NCBI GenBank assembly: GCA_029259935.1
Contig: JAJDEH010000457.1
Coordinates: forward strand, 1-34,433
Origin: Planctomycetota bacterium
GTDB lineage: Bacteria > Planctomycetota > Planctomycetia > Pirellulales > Pirellulaceae
DNA: 34,433 nt
Reading direction: 5' to 3'
Under the pieces are notes generated by a model, which saw only the letters and a list, made by a program, of their open reading frames with translations, did not search any database and was not told the DNA's origin. The position numbers were made by a program, and so were the translations under genes. Positions 16,153 to 24,479 of the stretch are shown piece by piece (position 1 is the stretch's first letter; each line of letters starts with the position of its first letter).

Positions 16153-17511
16153 ATGGCGACTCGAAGAACCATCTTGAAAGGCGTGACGCTCGGAGCCGGC
16201 AGTCTGGCCCTGTCACCTTTCGTGAATCACCTCGCGATGCTGGACGCGAAGGAAACCGACGCCCATTTGCCAAAGCGGTTCGTGTTCGTTGTCAAAGCGA
16301 GCGGCCTGCAGGCCGAGTTTCTAAATCCGGCCGGCTTGCAACATGGCGGGACCGAACTGGTCGACGAGTCGCTGCAAGGCAAATCGCTGCCGGCGGGCAT
16401 GGAATCGCTGGAACCGTTCAAGACCAAGCTGACGATCCTGCAGGGGCTGAGCGGTCGGATGTGTACCTACGGCCACAGCGCGTTTTATGGCGCTCTGGGC
16501 GCATACAAAGCAACCGCGCAAGGTCAGCCCTCGGCCGCGACAATCGACGGACATTTGTCAAATCTGTTTCCGTCGGTGTTTAACCACATCGGGTTGAAGA
16601 TGGGCGACGGCAGCCAGGGGACGGCTTATCCGGTTATCAGTGCCGCCGGAAAGAACAGGCAGTTGCCGTTTCAATGCAGTCCGGAACTTGCTTATCAAAA
16701 CCTGTTCGGCAGCATTGCGTCGGGCGGCGACATCAAGAGGAAGTACCAACGCACCGGCAACGTACTCGACGCCATGGCCCAGGATATCAAGAAGTTTCAA
16801 AAGAACTTGCCGGGCCAGGAAAAGGAGAAGCTTGATCACTACCTCGGCGGTTTTGAATCGCTTCGCGAGCGGCGTTTGAAATTAGTTTCGATGCAAAAGG
16901 TACTCAAGCAGAACGCGCCCGAAGTTACGGATAAATACACGTCGAAAATTACAACGCACCATCTGGATGCCCATTTCGACATGGCCGCCGCCGCGCTGAT
17001 CAGCGGCATCACCAACGTGGTGACGTTGCACTGCGACGATCTCAATTCGAATTATCAAGGAATCGGCATCACGCCCAAGGTTCACTCCGTCGGTCACGGT
17101 GCCAGCAGCGGGGCGTTCGACTCTCAAGACTGCCGCAACATGATCCGGACTTTCCATCTCGAGCTGATCGCCGGGCTGGCCGCCAAATTGAACAAGACTC
17201 CCGAAGGCGATGGCACGATGCTCGATAACACCATCATCGTGTACGTCAGCGACAACTCGGACAAGCATCATTCCAGCGCCACCGAATGGCCGATGGTCGT
17301 GCTTGGCAACCTCAATGGCAAACTGAATTCGCGCGGCCGTTATCTCGCTTACCCGCGATACGGATCCGCGGCTCATCATCACACGATCGGCAACTGGCTG
17401 ACAACGCTGTGCCACGTTGCCGGAGTGCCGCAAGACCACTTTGGCCAACCGGATTTCGCTCTCGGTCGCGCCGTCGACCAACAAGGTCCGCTGAGCGAAT
17501 TACTGGCATAG
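16153..17511 (+). CDS. DUF1552 domain protein with twin-arginine-like signal
   Basis: A 452-residue protein of the DUF1552 family, which is abundant in planctomycetes and usually adjacent to DUF1592/1588 proteins. The N-terminus MATRRTILKGVTLGAGSLAL has the paired Arg and hydrophobic stretch of a Tat signal, suggesting export in a folded state. The C-terminal half has the family's VVTLHCDD, VHSVGHG and YVSDNSDKHHS segments, which resemble the sulfatase/DUF1501-like alkaline-phosphatase superfamily. The reaction is unknown. The ATG at 16153 was chosen over a GTG at 16117 because it starts directly at the Tat signal. It follows the LRR gene by 85 bp. Confidence 0.87.
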   Translation: MATRRTILKGVTLGAGSLALSPFVNHLAMLDAKETDAHLPKRFVFVVKASGLQAEFLNPAGLQHGGTELVDESLQGKSLPAGMESLEPFKTKLTILQGLSGRMCTYGHSAFYGALGAYKATAQGQPSAATIDGHLSNLFPSVFNHIGLKMGDGSQGTAYPVISAAGKNRQLPFQCSPELAYQNLFGSIASGGDIKRKYQRTGNVLDAMAQDIKKFQKNLPGQEKEKLDHYLGGFESLRERRLKLVSMQKVLKQNAPEVTDKYTSKITTHHLDAHFDMAAAALISGITNVVTLHCDDLNSNYQGIGITPKVHSVGHGASSGAFDSQDCRNMIRTFHLELIAGLAAKLNKTPEGDGTMLDNTIIVYVSDNSDKHHSSATEWPMVVLGNLNGKLNSRGRYLAYPRYGSAAHHHTIGNWLTTLCHVAGVPQDHFGQPDFALGRAVDQQGPLSELLA

Positions 17512-17546
17512 TGTCACCTCGTCGCCGTTTGAACAAGGAGAACAAC

Positions 17547-18242
17547 ATGCTTCGGCCAACATGCACTTTGCTCGGCGTGATCATCATTCTTTTCACTCTG
17601 TTGCTGCAGCCGGTTCGCGGCGAGCAGCCTGGTCAGCCGGATTCCAAACGGCCGCGCGTGCTGTTGATCGGCGATTCGATTTCGATCGGCTACACGAAAC
17701 CGGTCATCGAACTACTGAAGGACCAAGCCGACGTCCAGCGTGTGAAAGGCAACGCCGGCCACACGGGCATGGGTTTGGAACGATTGCCGAAGTGGCTGGA
17801 TGCCAAACCTGGCCAATGGGACGTGATCCACTTCAATTGGGGCTTGTGGGACTTGTGTTACCGCAATCCCAAGTCGAAAACGCAGGGCCGCCGCGACAAA
17901 GTGAACGGCACTCTGACTCACACGCCGGAGCAATATCGCGACAACCTGGAAAAGATCGTCGCGATTCTCAAGCAGACGAACGCCAAGTTGATTTGGGCCT
18001 CGACCACGCCGGTTCCCGAGGGCGAAGCTGGCCGTAAAGTGGGCGACGACGTGGCTTACAATCGCATCGCGGCGCAGGTTATGAAGAAACACGGCATCGC
18101 AATCAATGATCTTCACGCCGTGATGGCACCGCACATGAAAACGCTGACAACCGCGCCGGGCAATGTTCACTTCACGAGTGAAGGGTCCATGTTGCTTGCC
18201 AAGCAGGTTGCCGCGGAAATCGAGAAGACGTTGAAAGAATAA
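17547..18242 (+). CDS. Secreted SGNH/GDSL-family hydrolase
   Basis: The product has 231 residues, with a signal peptide (hydrophobic 8-22, ending VRG) and an SGNH hydrolase fold. Block I is LLIGDSISIGY with the nucleophile Ser at about 46. Blocks II and III lie in the GNAGHTGMG and FNWGLWDLCY regions; the last replaces the usual GxND by NWGLWD. The catalytic His is in VHFTSEG near the C-terminus. It probably removes acyl groups from a carbohydrate. AAGGAG at 17535-17540 is well spaced from the ATG. It is the first of a run of secreted carbohydrate-related genes on this strand. Confidence 0.87.
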   Translation: MLRPTCTLLGVIIILFTLLLQPVRGEQPGQPDSKRPRVLLIGDSISIGYTKPVIELLKDQADVQRVKGNAGHTGMGLERLPKWLDAKPGQWDVIHFNWGLWDLCYRNPKSKTQGRRDKVNGTLTHTPEQYRDNLEKIVAILKQTNAKLIWASTTPVPEGEAGRKVGDDVAYNRIAAQVMKKHGIAINDLHAVMAPHMKTLTTAPGNVHFTSEGSMLLAKQVAAEIEKTLKE

Positions 18243-18286
18243 CTGTTTTCAAGCCGTGCCGCGGTCAACGTTAAGGGGTAATCGAA

Positions 18287-18904
18287 ATGAAGAAGTCCAC
18301 CGTCGTGGCGACCATAGCGGTTTTGGTTACCATGTCGATTCTTTGTGAAGCGGGCGAGAAAGCAGTTCGCCCGCATCCTGACGCGTTGCCCAATCCACAC
18401 CAACCGGGCGAAGTCGATAATCCGAAACTCGTGCCGTTTATCGTGAAGAGTCCGAGTGATCTGGCGGGGATTGTCGTCGATGAAACCGAGGCCAAGCTGG
18501 TGGGCCAGTGGCGTTACTCGACGCACACACCGCCCTATGTCGGCTTGGGATATTTGCACGATCAAAAAGAGGGCAAAGGAAAATGTTCGGTCACCTATAC
18601 GCCTGCCTTGCCGCGAGCGGGTACGTATGAAGTGCGGTTGTCGCACTGCTATAACGTGCGCCGCTCGACCAACACACCGGTGACGATCCATCACGCCGAC
18701 GGCGAAACGACCGTCCGCATCAACCAACAACGGACGCCCGAACACCAGCGGCTATTTCGGTCGCTCGGTAAATATCAGTTTGATCGCGGCAAGCAAAACT
18801 GGGTGCGAATTTCTACCGATGGAACGGACGGAAAATACGTGATCGCCGATGCGGTACAGTTCATTCCCGTCGGCGAGAGCGGTGACTCGGACACTAAGGA
18901 GTGA
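18287..18904 (+). CDS. Secreted protein with golvesin C-terminal-like domain
   Basis: A 205-residue exported protein (signal peptide 1-22). From about residue 60 to 195 it matches the golvesin C-terminal/xanthan-lyase-type beta-sandwich: IVVDETEAKLVGQW, then YTPALPRAGTYEVRLSH, VTIHHADGETTVRINQQ and YVIADAVQF near the end. This module is usually attached to polysaccharide-degrading enzymes and thought to bind carbohydrate. Here it stands alone, between an SGNH hydrolase and a SASA esterase, and may serve as their accessory binding protein. GGGG 11 nt before the ATG is a plausible ribosome site. Confidence 0.8.
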   Translation: MKKSTVVATIAVLVTMSILCEAGEKAVRPHPDALPNPHQPGEVDNPKLVPFIVKSPSDLAGIVVDETEAKLVGQWRYSTHTPPYVGLGYLHDQKEGKGKCSVTYTPALPRAGTYEVRLSHCYNVRRSTNTPVTIHHADGETTVRINQQRTPEHQRLFRSLGKYQFDRGKQNWVRISTDGTDGKYVIADAVQFIPVGESGDSDTKE

Positions 18905-18957
18905 TGTTCGATGCCGGTTGATGTGGCACTCTTGGAAACTTGGAAAGACGTTTTATT

Positions 18958-19932
18958 ATGAAGTCCTATAACGTATTGTTCATCGCGTTGACACTGGCTT
19001 GTCTGCCGGCTTCCGTTGGTGCCGCGACTGAGAAAACGACACCGTTAAAGATCTTCATCCTGGCCGGGCAGTCGAACATGGAAGGTCAGGGAGTTGTCGA
19101 TCTGGATCATCCGAAATACTACAACGGCGGCCGCGGCACGCTGCAGCAAGTCCTGCGCGATCCCAAGAAGGCCAACGCATTTCAACACGTCCAAGACGAT
19201 GACGGCAATTGGGCCGTGCGAGATGATGTGTGGTGCCGATTTCGCACCCTTCGCGAGGTGAAGAAAGGACCGCTGACAATCGGCTTCGCCGGCTATCCTG
19301 GCCAGCACCACATTGGTCCCGAGTTTCAGTTTGGGCATGTCGTGGGCGACGCGATGGACGCGCCCGTATTGCTGATCAAAACGGCGTGGGGCGGGAAGAG
19401 TCTTTACAAAGATTTCCGGCCGCCAAGTTCCGGCGGAGAAACGGGAGAGTATTACACGCGGATGGTCAAGGAGGTGCGTGAAGCCTTGGCCGAGGTTGGC
19501 GTGGATTTCCCCGAGTTGAAAGGGCGTCGCCACGAGATCGCTGGCTTTGTCTGGTTTCAAGGATGGAATGATGCCTTCGGTGCCGACGAGGCCAAGGCCG
19601 AATATGAACAGAACCTCGTCCATTTGATCGAGGACGTGCGCGCGTCGTTCGACTGTCCGAACCTGCCCGTGGTCATTGGCGAATTGGGGAACGGTGGCGA
19701 GAAGGCGGGCGCGGGAATCCTGGCTATTCGCAAAGCACAAGCCGCCGCGGCCGCCCGCCCCGAATTCAAAGACAGCGTTCTCTTCGTGAAAACTACAGCT
19801 TTCGCGCGGCCGGCCGAACAGTCACCGAACCAAGGCCATGGCCATCATTGGTTCGGAAACGCGGAGAGCTATTTTTTGATTGGCGACGCTCTCGGTAAGG
19901 CAATGAAACAATTGGCTTGCAAGACAAATTGA
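18958..19932 (+). CDS. Secreted sialate O-acetylesterase-like carbohydrate esterase (SASA domain)
   Basis: A 324-residue protein with a signal peptide (MKSYNVLFIALTLACLPASVGA). It has the SASA/CE6-like features FILAGQSNMEGQG (nucleophile Ser in GQSNM, about residue 45), IKTAWGGKSL, GFVWFQGWND (the conserved block with Asn-Asp) and a His near HHWFGNAESYFLIG. It should deacetylate O-acetyl sugars on extracellular glycans. The ATG at 18958 starts the signal peptide; an upstream in-frame TTG at 18940 adds only six residues. It is separated by 53 bp from the golvesin-domain gene and by 11 bp from the lipoprotein gene that follows. Confidence 0.88.
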   Translation: MKSYNVLFIALTLACLPASVGAATEKTTPLKIFILAGQSNMEGQGVVDLDHPKYYNGGRGTLQQVLRDPKKANAFQHVQDDDGNWAVRDDVWCRFRTLREVKKGPLTIGFAGYPGQHHIGPEFQFGHVVGDAMDAPVLLIKTAWGGKSLYKDFRPPSSGGETGEYYTRMVKEVREALAEVGVDFPELKGRRHEIAGFVWFQGWNDAFGADEAKAEYEQNLVHLIEDVRASFDCPNLPVVIGELGNGGEKAGAGILAIRKAQAAAAARPEFKDSVLFVKTTAFARPAEQSPNQGHGHHWFGNAESYFLIGDALGKAMKQLACKTN

Positions 19933-19943
19933 AGAAACCCATC

Positions 19944-20270
19944 ATGAAGTACCTAGCCGCTGTGTTAATCGTGTTCGGTCTATTCAGTCTATCCGGATGC
20001 GGCTACGCGGAAGCACGCAGAGCAGAAGCCGAAGCGCGGGCCGCGATGATGGAAGCCGAAAAGCAACGAGCCCTGGCGGAGAAGCAGGCTTTGATGGCAC
20101 GGAATCTGGAAGACACGGAGGGCGAGTTCGCGCCGGCTCTACGAGGAGACGAGGAGGAAGTTGCTCGTCTGCGTGAAGAAAACAAGTTGCTGCGATCGGA
20201 GCTTGAGAAGGCGAACGAAACGATCGAGCGATTGCAATCGCGGACCGCCGTTGACGAACCCGAGTCTTGA
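19944..20270 (+). CDS. Small coiled-coil lipoprotein
   Basis: A 108-residue protein with a lipoprotein signal: MKYLAAVLIVFGLFSLSGC, lipobox LSGC with Cys19 as the lipidated residue. The remainder is almost entirely helical and charged, with Ala/Glu/Arg heptads (about 22-55) and a second coiled coil (about 70-100). It resembles an Lpp-like or envelope spacer protein, with no enzymatic motif. The in-frame frame extends 27 nt upstream into the preceding gene's end, but the ATG at 19944 gives a normal signal peptide. It lies 45 bp before the redox selenoprotein gene. Confidence 0.78.
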   Translation: MKYLAAVLIVFGLFSLSGCGYAEARRAEAEARAAMMEAEKQRALAEKQALMARNLEDTEGEFAPALRGDEEEVARLREENKLLRSELEKANETIERLQSRTAVDEPES

Positions 20271-20315
20271 GAACCGTCAGCCACGCAAAAAATCTCGCCA
20301 AGTCAGGACTATCGC

Positions 20316-20849
20316 ATGGACAACGTCGTCGGCAATTCGGCGGTTGATTTTGAACTGAGTGACACGGAAGGCCGCACGCACCGGCTGCGGGATTTTGACG
20401 GACGGTGGCTGTTGATGGTCTTCCACCGACATCTTGCCTGACTCCCCTGCCGCGAACACCTGTTGCAGTTGCAGCAGCATCAAGACGATTTGAAGTCGTT
20501 GGGCATGGCGGTCGTCGTCGTTACCTTTGAGAGTCCCGCGATCGCCGAGAACTATGCCCGTGAAGGCGGGTTTCCCTGGCCGATCTTGCTCGACGAACCA
20601 CGCGAACTCTATCGCGCCTACGGCATGGGGCGTGGCAGCAGTTGGGCCGTGCTGGGTCCAGGTTCGTGGTGGGGTTATATCAAGTTACTGCTGCGAGGAC
20701 GCAAGTTGCATCAACCCACGGACGACGTGCATCAACTAGGCGGCGACGTGCTTATTGATCCGAAGGGAACTGTTCGCCTGCGTTACGTCAGCCGGACACC
20801 CATCGACCGCCCCACGGTCGAATCGCTTTTAGAAGCAGCCCGTGAATAA
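20316..20849 (+). CDS. SelL/AhpC-TSA-like redox protein, probable selenoprotein (in-frame UGA at codon 42)
   Basis: Read through the TGA at 20439-20441, the frame gives 177 residues with a thioredoxin/peroxiredoxin-like fold. It starts with NSAVDFELSDTEGRTHRLRDF, then WLLMVFHRHLA-U42-LPC45-REHLLQLQ, then a VVVVTFESP strand and FPWPILLDEPRELYRAYG, ending in GGDVLIDPKGTVRLRYVS. The RHL-(C)-xxC-REHL pattern is that of the SelL-related/AhpC-TSA_2 family, where the first position is Cys or Sec; here it is UGA. The start ATG has AGGA at 20305-20308. A 7-bp hairpin with loop AGUU follows 18 nt after the UGA. Probable role: a thiol peroxidase or disulfide/diselenide reductase. There is no signal peptide, so it is probably cytoplasmic although its operon encodes mostly exported proteins. 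If UGA is a stop, only a 41-residue stub would be made. Confidence 0.85.
20460..20477 (+). promoter_or_regulatory. Candidate bacterial SECIS hairpin in the SelL-like gene
   Basis: CUGUUGC (20460-20466) pairs with GCAGCAG (20471-20477) over seven pairs (one G-U), with the tetraloop AGUU. The loop G is the 27th nucleotide after the UGA at 20439-20441, within the usual range for a bacterial SECIS, and is the second loop base. The match is less specific than that in the DUF3179 gene. Confidence 0.6.
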
Positions 20850-20937
20850 CATGCTGATTGAAAACACTCTGTTTCCGAGACGGCGTAAGTGTCCGCCGAG
20901 CATGTGCGCCGCGATTGGACTACCACGCAGGCTGGCT

Positions 20938-22533
20938 TTACTCGGCGGGAGATTCCAGTTTTGGAGATTGTTGCCGGCGGTCGCCGCCACGACGATCTTC
21001 TTCACTTCGACGTTCGGCCTCGGATGGAGCTTGTGGGGGTCGCGATTGTGGTTGGTCCTTTTCCCGACGTTGCATTGCCGGTTCGGATGCCGGGTCACGC
21101 AAGCGGCGTCCGCCGGAGCGGTCGGCCGTGCGGCGGCCACTGGCGTCTTGATCGCTGGCGCGTCGAGCGGGCAGGAAATCCGACCATCGTCGACCGCGTA
21201 ACTGTTCTAGGGGGCCCTTGAGGAAGACCAACCCCAAGCCGGTCACCAAACCACCCAGCAATCCCAGCAGTACCACCGTTGACTTTCCCGGTCCGAGGGG
21301 ATGACTACCGGCAACGGGTCCATCCAGCCGAGAGATCAAGCTGGCCGATTCCGCGCCGCCTTGGCTAGCCCTGGCGTTGGCCAAATCGTTGTAGGCTCGG
21401 CTGAGAACATCCGTTCGCTGCGCGACATCCTCCACCAAGTTGCTGTACCGCGCGCGAAGCGTTGCCAGACGATCCAAGCGTGATTTGATATCGGTCTCTT
21501 GTTGCTGAAGCGCTTTGACACGCCTTCCGCTGACCATCAGGTCGCCGGTAAGGGCCTGCAACGCCAAGCCGAGTTCACTTCGCAAGTCGGCTCGAACTTC
21601 CCCTTCCGCGACAACCGCGGCCTGCACGTGCGGATGGTTCTTGCTCATCCTGCCCTTGAGTCGCGCGGTGTTTAGTTGGGCGTCCACCAGACCATCTTTC
21701 AGCCGCTGGAGCGCGGGTTGCGTTTCCAGCAGACGCCGCGGCATGGCGATCAAGCGGTCGGGGTCGTCTTGAGCGTCCCGCAGATGTTCCTTCGTTTGCG
21801 AGTTGGTTTCATGAGTGGCCGTGGCGGTTCGCAATTCGGTCCGAATCTGATTCAAGGCGGAACGCAAGTCGCTATCGCCGCCCGCGGCGTCACTAAGACT
21901 TCGCAGCTCGCCCAGATCCGTACCCACGGCCGATTCCAACTTTTCCAATTTGTTGGTCGCGGTGTCAAGATCGGCCTGCGCGAGCGCGACTGCTTTTTCT
22001 AGTTCAGCGGATATGCTGCGCCCTTTGACGTCGCGCAGTTCTCGCAAACGATGATCCAGTTCGCCGCTCACGGCCGAGGCAAGCTTGGCGGCGCGATTCG
22101 ATGTGGGTGCCTTCACGACCAGATGAATGAGTTCGGTCTGGCCAAACTCGGCTCCATTCGGTGCCTTGATCGTAATCGCTTGGCGGAGGGATTCGACATC
22201 GTCGTCCAGCGGCCAGTTCGCGCGCTGCCGTCGCGCGGGATCGGGACCGACGGCGGACAAAGCCGCCTTCACCACGCTGGGACTTTTCGAGATTTCCAAG
22301 ATCGTCTCTTGGGCGGTCTTCATCGCTTCCGTACTTTCAAAGCGACCCTGTCCGCTAAGACCGCCACCCGCCTCGTCACGGACTAACAAGCTCTGGGTGG
22401 CTTGCCAAGTTTCCGGCTTGGTCACCGCGTAGACCAGCGCTGCCAGCGTGAAGACCGCGGTGGGAACGATTAAGAACCACCGGTTCTGTTTGCAGAAAGT
22501 TAGCAATTGACGAGGATGAAGCGTCGGGCTCAT
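20938..22533 (-). CDS. Wzz/GumC-like polysaccharide chain-length determinant
   Basis: A 531-residue inner-membrane protein of the Wzz/GNVR type. One membrane helix lies near the N-terminus (about 20-38, WFLIVPTAVFTLAALVYAV) and another at about 419-439. Between them is a long periplasmic part with coiled coils (about 155-370), including NHPHVQAA. No Walker A motif is present, so the co-polymerase lacks a fused BY-kinase. The last 90 residues are predicted cytoplasmic, disordered and Arg/Asp-rich (repeats such as RRSEEDRRGGDRR). It would set the chain length of an exported polysaccharide. It lies 42 bp downstream of the WcaJ-like gene on the same strand and converges on the SelL-like gene. Confidence 0.85.
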   Translation of the reverse strand: MSPTLHPRQLLTFCKQNRWFLIVPTAVFTLAALVYAVTKPETWQATQSLLVRDEAGGGLSGQGRFESTEAMKTAQETILEISKSPSVVKAALSAVGPDPARRQRANWPLDDDVESLRQAITIKAPNGAEFGQTELIHLVVKAPTSNRAAKLASAVSGELDHRLRELRDVKGRSISAELEKAVALAQADLDTATNKLEKLESAVGTDLGELRSLSDAAGGDSDLRSALNQIRTELRTATATHETNSQTKEHLRDAQDDPDRLIAMPRRLLETQPALQRLKDGLVDAQLNTARLKGRMSKNHPHVQAAVVAEGEVRADLRSELGLALQALTGDLMVSGRRVKALQQQETDIKSRLDRLATLRARYSNLVEDVAQRTDVLSRAYNDLANARASQGGAESASLISRLDGPVAGSHPLGPGKSTVVLLGLLGGLVTGLGLVFLKGPLEQLRGRRWSDFLPARRASDQDASGRRTADRSGGRRLRDPASEPAMQRREKDQPQSRPPQAPSEAERRSEEDRRGGDRRQQSPKLESPAE

Positions 22534-22575
22534 GTTGATTGCCAGTTTAGAAGTATCGACGACTTGGCCAGGGAA

Positions 22576-23985
22576 CTAGTAGGCATTCTTCCGCGAAAAC
22601 ACCGTGAAAATCGTTCGGAACAAGATTTCCACATCCATCAGCAACGACCAATCGCGAATGTATTCGTGGTCGCATTCGACGCGGCGTTCCATCTTTTCCA
22701 GTGTGTCGGTTTCACCGCGCCAACCGTTGACTTGGGCCAATCCGGTGATCCCCGGTTTGACCTTGTGCCGCAGCATATATCCTTGGATCAGTTTGCGATA
22801 TTCCTCATTGTGCGCCGTGGCGTGAGGCCGTGGTCCAACCAGCGACATACTGCCATCCAATACGTTGAACAGTTGCGGAAGTTCGTCGAGCGACGATTTG
22901 CGCAAGAACGCGCCCAGGGGTGTCACGCGCGAATCGTTTGCCGTGGCTTGGACGACGCGATCGCCATCTTCACAAGTTCGCATCGAACGGAACTTCCAGA
23001 CTTTGATCTCACCGCCATCGAGTCCATATCGGCGTTGGCGAAAGAAAACCGGTCCGGGCGATGATCGTTTAATCAGGATGGCGATGATCGTCATTGGGAT
23101 CGCGGCCACCAAAAGCGAAACCGTTGCCAATGCCAGATCGAGGGCTCGCTTGAACATGCCATCGACGCCAAACAGCGGGCTCTCAAAAACGCTGACCACG
23201 GGCAAGCCGTTAATGTTGGTCCAGCGTGAATGCAGCAATTCAAACACAAAGAAGTCAGGCACGACGTAGACCGAGGCGGTCGTGTCGGCAAGTTTGTTCA
23301 GTACCGACTTGATGCGTTCTTCGGCCCGCATCGGGAAGGTGATATAAATGAAGTCGACAAGTCCGTCGCGCGCCTGATCGACGAGTTCCTCCAAATCGCC
23401 GATGCGCTTGCCGACATCCTCGGGAAGATCGGTCGTACGCTCTTCGGGCCGGTCGTCGTAAAAGCCGATCAACTTTAGCCCCATCTCGGGCGAGTCCTTG
23501 ATGTTGCGTGCCAAATCGATGCCCAGTTCGTTGATGCCGACGATGGCGAAGGGCCGAGTGTTGATCCCCCGAGCGCGAAGAAGTTTTAGCAACATGTGAA
23601 CGATCGCTCGACTGACGACCATCATCATCGGCGGCAGGGCAAACCAGAGTAATAGCGAGGAACGCGAATATTCGAAGGAGGTTCGAAGCACCGCGTCGAC
23701 GGCCACCAAGGCCAGCAGGGTGCACCCCCAAGTCGACGCCGCGCAGATCATCTCGCGTTCCGGAGTCACTCCGCGTGACGTGCGATAAACGCCACTCAGT
23801 TCCGCGAACAAAAAGTACACGGCCACCGACAGAGCACCCACGACCAGCGGCCAGTGATGCGCCGGCGCGAGCGTGAAGAAGAGCGCCATCCACAACGAAC
23901 AGCCGATACACAGTGCATCGGCAAAGCGAAAGAAGCTGCCCACCAACGACCACTGTTGGCGAATGTAACGGATCTGCTTGTACAT
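22576..23985 (-). CDS. Undecaprenyl-phosphate sugar phosphotransferase (WcaJ-like)
   Basis: A 469-residue polyprenyl phosphoglycosyltransferase. The N-terminal half has four to five membrane helices (about 15-115) and a nucleotide-binding-like cytoplasmic domain starting FAIVGINELG. A further helix (about 270-295) precedes the catalytic domain, which has the conserved KRSSPGPVFFRQRRYG, KVWKFRSM, LDELPQLFNVL, SLVGPRPH and KPGITGLAQVNGWRG blocks. It transfers a hexose-1-phosphate from a UDP-sugar to undecaprenyl phosphate, the first step in building an exopolysaccharide repeat unit. The neighbouring Wzz-like gene fits this. No further glycosyltransferases or flippase are in the window, so the rest of the pathway must lie elsewhere. 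Confidence 0.92.
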   Translation of the reverse strand: MYKQIRYIRQQWSLVGSFFRFADALCIGCSLWMALFFTLAPAHHWPLVVGALSVAVYFLFAELSGVYRTSRGVTPEREMICAASTWGCTLLALVAVDAVLRTSFEYSRSSLLLWFALPPMMMVVSRAIVHMLLKLLRARGINTRPFAIVGINELGIDLARNIKDSPEMGLKLIGFYDDRPEERTTDLPEDVGKRIGDLEELVDQARDGLVDFIYITFPMRAEERIKSVLNKLADTTASVYVVPDFFVFELLHSRWTNINGLPVVSVFESPLFGVDGMFKRALDLALATVSLLVAAIPMTIIAILIKRSSPGPVFFRQRRYGLDGGEIKVWKFRSMRTCEDGDRVVQATANDSRVTPLGAFLRKSSLDELPQLFNVLDGSMSLVGPRPHATAHNEEYRKLIQGYMLRHKVKPGITGLAQVNGWRGETDTLEKMERRVECDHEYIRDWSLLMDVEILFRTIFTVFSRKNAY

Positions 23986-24113
23986 CGGCCGGAACCTTCT
24001 GGCGATAGGTACTCGTATTGAACACCTAATCTGGTGTTTCCCTAGGAAACAATAGGTTACCGGTTCGCTTGGATCGAGATTGCAACCAATACCGCGAGAG
24101 TTGCCGGCGCCCG

Positions 24114-24479
24114 CTATTTGGTGGCGTCCGCGAGGCGTTGGAATCGAGGATCGAACAGTGCCGATTTTGCCAGTTGTGCCATGGTCGGGTACTCGCCGAC
24201 TTCCACGGTGCTGTTGTTCGCGCCCTGAACGGCGGCGACCACAACCGGCTTAACCGTCTTGACCTGATCGCGGGCGATCGATCGAACGACGACGGTCGAG
24301 CCTAATCGAACTTGCAAACGCAAGACTTGTTGGTTGCTGCGCTGATCGATGGCCCCTTGAAGGACCTTTCCGCTTTTCAATTCGACGCGGCTCATTTCCT
24401 CGGCGGATACCCGAGTGGCCCACGACAGCGAAACGCAAAGGACGATTAGAGCGGCGAGTCGGGTGATAGCGGTGGTCAT
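24114..24479 (-). CDS. Small secreted protein of unknown function
   Basis: A 121-residue protein with a signal peptide (MTTAITRLAALIVLCVSLSW, cleavage near VSA-EE). The mature part has a short beta-rich segment, RVELKSGKVLQGAIDQRSNQ, followed by LRLQVRLGSTVVVRSIARDQVKTV. This resembles the repeat of small Sm-like or 'KSGKVLEG' domains seen in many planctomycete secreted proteins. The ATG at 24479 has GGAGAAG just upstream; a longer frame reaching 24650 lacks support. No function is known. It sits alone between the ketoacyl-synthase-like gene and the polysaccharide pair. Confidence 0.75.
   Translation of the reverse strand: MTTAITRLAALIVLCVSLSWATRVSAEEMSRVELKSGKVLQGAIDQRSNQQVLRLQVRLGSTVVVRSIARDQVKTVKPVVVAAVQGANNSTVEVGEYPTMAQLAKSALFDPRFQRLADATK

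Noticed and set aside
20439..20441. Treating the TGA as a true stop and starting a shorter gene at 20463
   Set aside because: This would remove the first strand of the thioredoxin fold and the first redox residue; the ATG at 20316 has a good ribosome site and the upstream 41 codons match the fold.
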